From NCBI RefSeq assembly GCF_013391635.1, contig NZ_JACAWU010000001.1, positions 186,001 through 250,000 of the forward strand: a stretch of DNA of 64,000 nt, given 5' to 3'. The notes below the pieces were generated by a model, which worked only from the letters and a program-made list of their open reading frames with translations, did no database searches and was not told the origin of the DNA. This document shows, in pieces, positions 59,799 to 64,000 of this stretch. This DNA is from Natronomonas gomsonensis (GTDB lineage Archaea; Halobacteriota; Halobacteria; Halobacteriales; Haloarculaceae). The position numbers were made by a program, and so were the translations under genes. Within the stretch, counting starts at the first letter, position 1. Each line of letters starts with the position of its first letter.

Positions 59799-60678
59799 GG
59801 ACGCCACGTTCCATCTCTGTCTCACACACGACGTCGACCGCGTCTACAAGCGGTTCGGCGCCATCTACGGTACGTTGCGCGACCGGAACCCACGGCACCT
59901 GAAGGCGTTGCTCCCGGGAACCGAGCCGTACTGGCGCTTCGAGGACGTGATGGCTATCGAAGACGACCTCGGTGTCCGCTCGGCGTTTTACTTCCTGAAC
60001 GAACAGCGCCTCCGCGACCGGCCGGTTCGGGAGTGGCTCTCGGCGCAGAGCTGGCAGTTGTACGGCGACCGCTACTCCGTCAGCGACCCCGACATCGTCG
60101 ACGTCATCCACCGGCTCGATTCGGGCGGCTGGGAGGTGGGACTGCACGGGTCCTACGAATCCTACCGGGAGCCACAGCGCCTCCGGGCCGAGAAGGGCGA
60201 ACTCGAAGCGATTCTCGGAAGCAAGGTGGTCGGCGGCCGCCAGCACTACCTGAACCTCGACGTACCCGAGACGTGGGAGATGCAGGCCGACGTCGGACTC
60301 CGGTACGACGCCAGCCTCGGCTCCTCGGAGACGTACGGCTTCGACCACGGCTACACACCGCTCCGACCGTTCGACGACGAGTTCGTCGTGTTCCCGTTGA
60401 CGGTGATGGAGCTGTCGCTGCCGAACGTCGAGTGCAGGCCGAACCGGGCGTGGCGGGTCTGTGAGCGACTGCTGGAAGAAGCCCGCGAGAACGGCGCCGT
60501 CATGACCGTGCTGTGGCACCCGCGGTTCTTTTACGAAAACGACTTCCCGAACTACGGGGCGCTGTACCGTCGGCTCATCGAGCGCGCACTCGAACTCGGG
60601 GCGTGGGTGGGGCCACCCGGAGAGCTGTACGAACAGCTCGACCACACGGTAGGGATGGAGATGGAGCCGAACCGATAG
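59791..60678 (+). CDS. Polysaccharide deacetylase family protein
   Basis: A 295-residue NodB-fold protein longer than the two others in the locus. Metal motif 1 is LCLTHDVDRVYKRFG with a proper Asp pair, and motif 2 is WEVGLHGSYESYREPQRLR with His. GRQHYLNLDVPETWEMQADV and the late VLWHPRFFYENDFPNYGALY are typical of archaeal glycan-locus members. It would deacetylate a sugar in the cytoplasm, since no signal peptide is seen. It is the last gene of the glycan operon starting at 56.8 kb. Confidence 0.85.
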   Translation: MPEDATFHLCLTHDVDRVYKRFGAIYGTLRDRNPRHLKALLPGTEPYWRFEDVMAIEDDLGVRSAFYFLNEQRLRDRPVREWLSAQSWQLYGDRYSVSDPDIVDVIHRLDSGGWEVGLHGSYESYREPQRLRAEKGELEAILGSKVVGGRQHYLNLDVPETWEMQADVGLRYDASLGSSETYGFDHGYTPLRPFDDEFVVFPLTVMELSLPNVECRPNRAWRVCERLLEEARENGAVMTVLWHPRFFYENDFPNYGALYRRLIERALELGAWVGPPGELYEQLDHTVGMEMEPNR

Positions 60679-60693
60679 CGGCCGCCGACACCC

Positions 60694-62094
60694 CTACACG
60701 AACACGACCGGTCGTGAAATAATCCACAGCGACAGCACCGTGTATCCGACCATCAGGACGACCAGTGGGAGGTGACCGCGGCCGGCCGAGTCGCCGTATC
60801 GCTCGACCGCGACGCGGTGAGCGGCGACGACGGCGACGACGTGGCCGAACACGACGAGCGCGACTTGAGATCCCCAGAAAACCGGCATCGAGAGCCAGCC
60901 GAGGGGGTCGAGGGAGCCGACGGCCGGCACGAGGGGACTGGCGGCGATTTCGAGTAGCGTAGCGAGGCTCCGAAGGACGTAGGGGTAGTTGTGGGCGATT
61001 TCGTAGGCGGCCGCAATCGGGAGGACGGTCGGGGCGAAGCCGTACAGCGCGTCGACGACGGCGTCCTCGGCGGGCCGCCCGAGGCGCTCGACCGCCCACA
61101 CGGTGAGGGCGAACGTCGCGACGAAACCGACGAGGCCGATGGCGTACAGGAAAATTGCCGTTTCGGGACCGGTGCCGAGCGCGTCTCGGGTCGCGAACAG
61201 GACCGTCTGGAACGCCCTGAGGTTCGTGAAGCCGTCGAAACTGACCGTGTACACCATCGCGACGACGAAGACGACGCTCGCGACGCCGTCGACGGGGGCG
61301 CGACACCCCAGCCACGGCGGACGGGCCGCGACGGCGTACCCGCCGTCGTCGGTGCGAGACCACTCAAGCGGCGCGACGCGTCCGAACAGTCGATAGAACA
61401 CCGCGAGCGGGTCCGCTCGCCGGAGCCACGACCGCCCGAAACAGCCCGCGCCGACGACCATCGTGAGGCCGTAGGCCGCGACGACGGCGGTCGTCAACCG
61501 CGGCGACCGCGGGACGACCGTCAGCGTCTCGGTGATACCGACGAGGGCGAGAAAGCCGACGAGCGCCGGCCACGTCCCGAACGCCGTCGGATAGGACCCG
61601 AGCAGGGCGACGGCCCCGCCTTCGAGTCGAACGAGGCCGTCGTAAACCGCCTCCCACGGCGACAGCGTCGGCCACGGGCTTCCGAACAGGATGGCAAGGA
61701 GGGCGACCCCTCGGAACCACACCGGCCAGACGAACACTGTCGCGGCGTTCTCGGCCGGGACCTGTCGCCCGACGACGCCGACCACCAGCGCCGCGATAAC
61801 GGCGAGAAAGAAGAGCCCGCGGGCCACGCCTCGAAGGGGTCCGACGAGCGACGGCGGAACCGTCAGCAGGTGTCGACGACGAGGGGATTCGGACGGTTCC
61901 GGGGAGCGAGCCAGCCACAGCGCCGTCACCGCGACGGTGACGCCGGCGCCGACCAGAAGCAGCCACAGCGGAATCGGCGCGTCGAAGCGAGAGCCGGTCA
62001 CGTCGTGTGCGGCCGCGAGGCCGGGACCGACAGCGAGCACAATCGTGACGACGAGGCCGACCGAAAGCGACGGTACGGACCGGCGGTGAGCCAT
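60694..62094 (-). CDS. Large polytopic membrane protein, unknown
   Basis: A 466-residue protein with about 11 hydrophobic helices. After a signal-like first helix (SLSVGLVVTIVLAVGPGLAA) comes AHDVTGSRFDAPIPLWLLLV. Other landmarks are PVWFRGVALLAILFGSPWPT, PTAFGTWPALVGFLALVGIT and AYEIAHNYPYVLRSLATLLE, with His residues that could bind haem or metal. I do not recognise the family. It converges with the glycan operon (15 bp between stops) and seems unrelated to it. Confidence 0.7.
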   Translation of the reverse strand: MAHRRSVPSLSVGLVVTIVLAVGPGLAAAHDVTGSRFDAPIPLWLLLVGAGVTVAVTALWLARSPEPSESPRRRHLLTVPPSLVGPLRGVARGLFFLAVIAALVVGVVGRQVPAENAATVFVWPVWFRGVALLAILFGSPWPTLSPWEAVYDGLVRLEGGAVALLGSYPTAFGTWPALVGFLALVGITETLTVVPRSPRLTTAVVAAYGLTMVVGAGCFGRSWLRRADPLAVFYRLFGRVAPLEWSRTDDGGYAVAARPPWLGCRAPVDGVASVVFVVAMVYTVSFDGFTNLRAFQTVLFATRDALGTGPETAIFLYAIGLVGFVATFALTVWAVERLGRPAEDAVVDALYGFAPTVLPIAAAYEIAHNYPYVLRSLATLLEIAASPLVPAVGSLDPLGWLSMPVFWGSQVALVVFGHVVAVVAAHRVAVERYGDSAGRGHLPLVVLMVGYTVLSLWIISRPVVFV

Positions 62095-62200
62095 TCCCCC
62101 GACGGTAATCACCGACGAGTGAAAAGCCGCTCTGGTTCGTGTCTCGAACGGCCGCTTCCGATGGGTACGCTTTTGCGCGGCGATTCCCGAGAGGAGACAG

Positions 62201-63451
62201 ATGCGCGTCCGCACTGCGGTCGTTCTCGGTGGGTTGCTCGCCGTCTTAGGCGCCGGACTCGTCGTGGGATTGGGCGGCATCGGCGCCTCGCCGTTCGGTG
62301 GCACCTTCGAGGAGTCGTGGGTGAGCGACACCCCGCGGGACAACGAGTTCAACCACCACGCCATCGGTGCCGGGAGCGACGGAGACGTACTCGTCGCGCC
62401 GGTCACCGAACAACCCGGTGACGACGCCGAACTGACGAACACCTCCTGTTCGCTCGTCCGACTCGCCGACGACGACGGCGAGGCGCTGTGGCAGGACGGA
62501 ATGCCGCCGGAGGCGTGTTTCACCCACGCGCTCACCGAACCGGCCATCGACGACATCGACGGCGACGGGGAACGGGAGGTCGCCGTCGCGACGACCGAGG
62601 ATGCCCTCGTCGTCTACGACGGAACGGACGGAACCGAGCAGTGGCGCGTCCCGCTGTCGACGTACGGTTACGCGCGGCCGACGATAGCGAACGTCACAGC
62701 CGCTGACGGCCGAGAAATCGTCGCCAGCGACATCGACGGCGGCGTCGTCCTCGCCCACAGCAACGGAACCGTCGCGTGGCGGGTCGCCCTGAACGAGACC
62801 GTCGGCGAGCGGGTGTCGGTGTACGGGGCGCCGCTCGTGGAGGACTTCGACGGCGACGGCCGACCCGAAATCCTCGTCGGCACCACGGAGTCGTTGGTGT
62901 TGCTCTCGGCGGACGGAACCGTCGAGTGGCAGCGAGACGACGGCGCGCGGTACGTCGCCAGCGCACGGACCGACGACGGCGTCGAGATAGTCGTCGCCGG
63001 AACCGCGGCCGTCCGCTCTTACGACGGCGCCTCTGGTGCCGAGACGTGGAACCGGTCGATTTCGAACGGCCGTCTCCACACCGTCGCGGACGGCGACGGC
63101 GACGACACCCCCGAAGTGTACCTCGGGCGAATCGAAAGCGAGGTCGTCGTTTTGGACGCCGAGTCGGGTGACACCGAGTGGTCCACGACGGTGTCGAGCG
63201 AGGACACCATCGTCGCGGCGCCCCGACTCGGCGACGTGACCGGCGACGGCAGTCCCGAAGTCCTCGCGGCGGCACGGACCGGGACCGTCACCGCCCTCGA
63301 CGCCGACTCCGGCGGGGAGGTGGCCGTCTACGAGCGCTCGGTTCCGGTCTGGACGTTCGTCACCCCGGCCGACATCGACGGCGACGACCGCGACGAGGTG
63401 TTGGTCCGCTACGGCGACGGCCGCGTCGTCGCCCTCGAATACGTGTCTTAG
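62201..63451 (+). CDS. Exported FG-GAP/PQQ-type beta-propeller protein
   Basis: A 416-residue protein with an N-terminal membrane anchor or signal (VVLGGLLAVLGAGLVVGLGG) and about seven propeller blades. Calcium-binding DxDGDG motifs recur: DDIDGDGEREVAVATTED, EDFDGDGRPEILVGTTES, ADGDGDDTPEVYLGRIES, DVTGDGSPEVLAAART and DIDGDDRDEVLVRY. It likely lies on the cell surface and binds ligands or proteins. GAGGAG is 7 nt before the ATG, one of the clearer Shine-Dalgarno sites here. Confidence 0.85.
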   Translation: MRVRTAVVLGGLLAVLGAGLVVGLGGIGASPFGGTFEESWVSDTPRDNEFNHHAIGAGSDGDVLVAPVTEQPGDDAELTNTSCSLVRLADDDGEALWQDGMPPEACFTHALTEPAIDDIDGDGEREVAVATTEDALVVYDGTDGTEQWRVPLSTYGYARPTIANVTAADGREIVASDIDGGVVLAHSNGTVAWRVALNETVGERVSVYGAPLVEDFDGDGRPEILVGTTESLVLLSADGTVEWQRDDGARYVASARTDDGVEIVVAGTAAVRSYDGASGAETWNRSISNGRLHTVADGDGDDTPEVYLGRIESEVVVLDAESGDTEWSTTVSSEDTIVAAPRLGDVTGDGSPEVLAAARTGTVTALDADSGGEVAVYERSVPVWTFVTPADIDGDDRDEVLVRYGDGRVVALEYVS

Positions 63452-63544
63452 TCGCCGCTTTGACCGCTGAAACGCGGTTTCTTCACCGCCAAAACCGGCA
63501 ACAAATTCCACATCATTTACTATCCGTCCATCTGACAGGACGGT

Positions 63545-64000
63545 ATGATTCTCTGTGTCGACCAAAGCGAGGCCGACCGCGAGGCGACGCGGGCGGCTCT
63601 CGATCCTATCTACGAGGTCGAGACGACCGCGTCGCTGTCCGATGCTCGGAGCGTACTCACAGAGCGGACCGTCGAGTGTCTGGTCACGGAGTACGACCTC
63701 CCGGACGGCACCGGGTTAGAACTGATTCGAGCAGCGCGAAACGACGCCCCGGACGCCGCGTGTATCCTGTTTACCGACACGCCGCTGGACGACATCGACA
63801 CCGCCGCCTTCGGTGACGTGGTCGCGGAGTACCTCTCGAAGGACGACCCCGACGCCCACGAGGAACTCACCGAACTCGTCGAACACGCGCGGCTGTTTCG
63901 AAACCAGACTGCGTATCCGCTTCCGGACGACGAGGACGCGAGAGTGGCGGCGCTCGAACGGTACGCGACCGACCCCGAATCGCTCGGGGACTCCCTCGAC
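63545..64000 (+). CDS. Receiver-domain signalling protein, N-terminal part
   Basis: The first 152 residues are present; the protein continues past the window. A receiver domain spans 1-115: MILCVDQSEADREAT (one acidic residue where two are usual), phospho-acceptor Asp in CLVTEYDLPDGTGLELI, the Thr in ILFTDTPL and the Lys in YLSKDDPDAHEEL. The next segment, YPLPDDEDARVAALERYATD, is the linker that in haloarchaeal relatives leads to GAF and histidine-kinase or HTH-10 domains, so the output is unknown. Confidence 0.85.
   Translation, partial: MILCVDQSEADREATRAALDPIYEVETTASLSDARSVLTERTVECLVTEYDLPDGTGLELIRAARNDAPDAACILFTDTPLDDIDTAAFGDVVAEYLSKDDPDAHEELTELVEHARLFRNQTAYPLPDDEDARVAALERYATDPESLGDSLD

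Noticed and set aside
1-64000. tRNA or rRNA genes
   Set aside because: I looked for T-loop GGTTCRA patterns with matching acceptor stems and found only coding matches such as the one near 10401.

Overview
The window is a stretch of chromosome from a haloarchaeon (class Halobacteria). The evidence is high G+C, very acidic proteins rich in Asp and Glu, Tat-type twin-arginine lipoprotein signals, archaeal SRP54 and ribosomal protein S6e, HTH-10 (bacterioopsin-activator-like) regulators, HalOD1, DICT and DUF7344-type proteins, and TATA-box promoters close to start codons. I cannot fix the genus. No tRNA, rRNA, CRISPR array, transposase or integrase was found.

Region 1 (1-7.5 kb) looks like an amino-acid uptake and catabolism island. 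It holds the N-terminal part of an aldehyde dehydrogenase (probably pyrroline-5-carboxylate dehydrogenase), an HTH-10 regulator, proline dehydrogenase, and a complete Liv-type ABC transporter (F, G, M, H, K) on the minus strand. A 14-bp palindrome, CCGACCATGGTCGG, lies just upstream of the TATA regions of the dehydrogenase, regulator and transporter genes. A split version precedes proline dehydrogenase.

Region 2 (7.5-23 kb) is mostly core and household genes: an esterase, a lipoprotein, SRP54, a prolyl-oligopeptidase-type peptidase, a LysE exporter, a lipoate-ligase-like protein, dihydroorotase, universal stress proteins, an acetyltransferase, S6e, small conserved haloarchaeal proteins and a DHH phosphoesterase. 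The 151-bp gap between convergent genes near 14.8 kb has a strong TATA box and competing stems and may encode a small RNA.

Region 3 (23-30 kb) concerns acyl-CoA metabolism: acyl-CoA dehydrogenase plus an SCP2-like protein, then an acyl-CoA synthetase plus a second SCP2-like protein, separated by three regulatory or sensory genes.

Region 4 (30.4-60.7 kb) is a large surface-glycan locus. It contains glycosyltransferases, a FemAB/GNAT-type transferase, GlmS, a flippase, a polytopic GT-C-like membrane protein, a sugar formyltransferase, three polysaccharide-deacetylase-like proteins, two exported beta-helix proteins and an ATP-grasp enzyme. A WbpE/WbpB/WbpD/WbpA-like gene set predicts synthesis of a 2,3-diacetamido-2,3-dideoxy uronic acid nucleotide sugar. 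Three DUF7344 winged-helix proteins with C-terminal membrane segments, two small winged-helix paralogues, a HalOD1 protein and a histidine kinase are interspersed.

The most unusual signal is in region 4. Its transcription units share a non-canonical promoter element, consensus YATAACAAAG, placed 33-37 nt before the first start codon in ten cases. In two units the first start codon opens a 23-24-codon leader ORF ending GGTD(E/V), whose stop overlaps the main gene start by exactly 8 nt. An 81-nt identical block shared by two otherwise divergent DUF7344 genes points to recent gene conversion.

Region 5 (60.7-64 kb) holds an unrecognised polytopic membrane protein, an exported beta-propeller protein and the start of a receiver-domain signalling protein cut by the window end.
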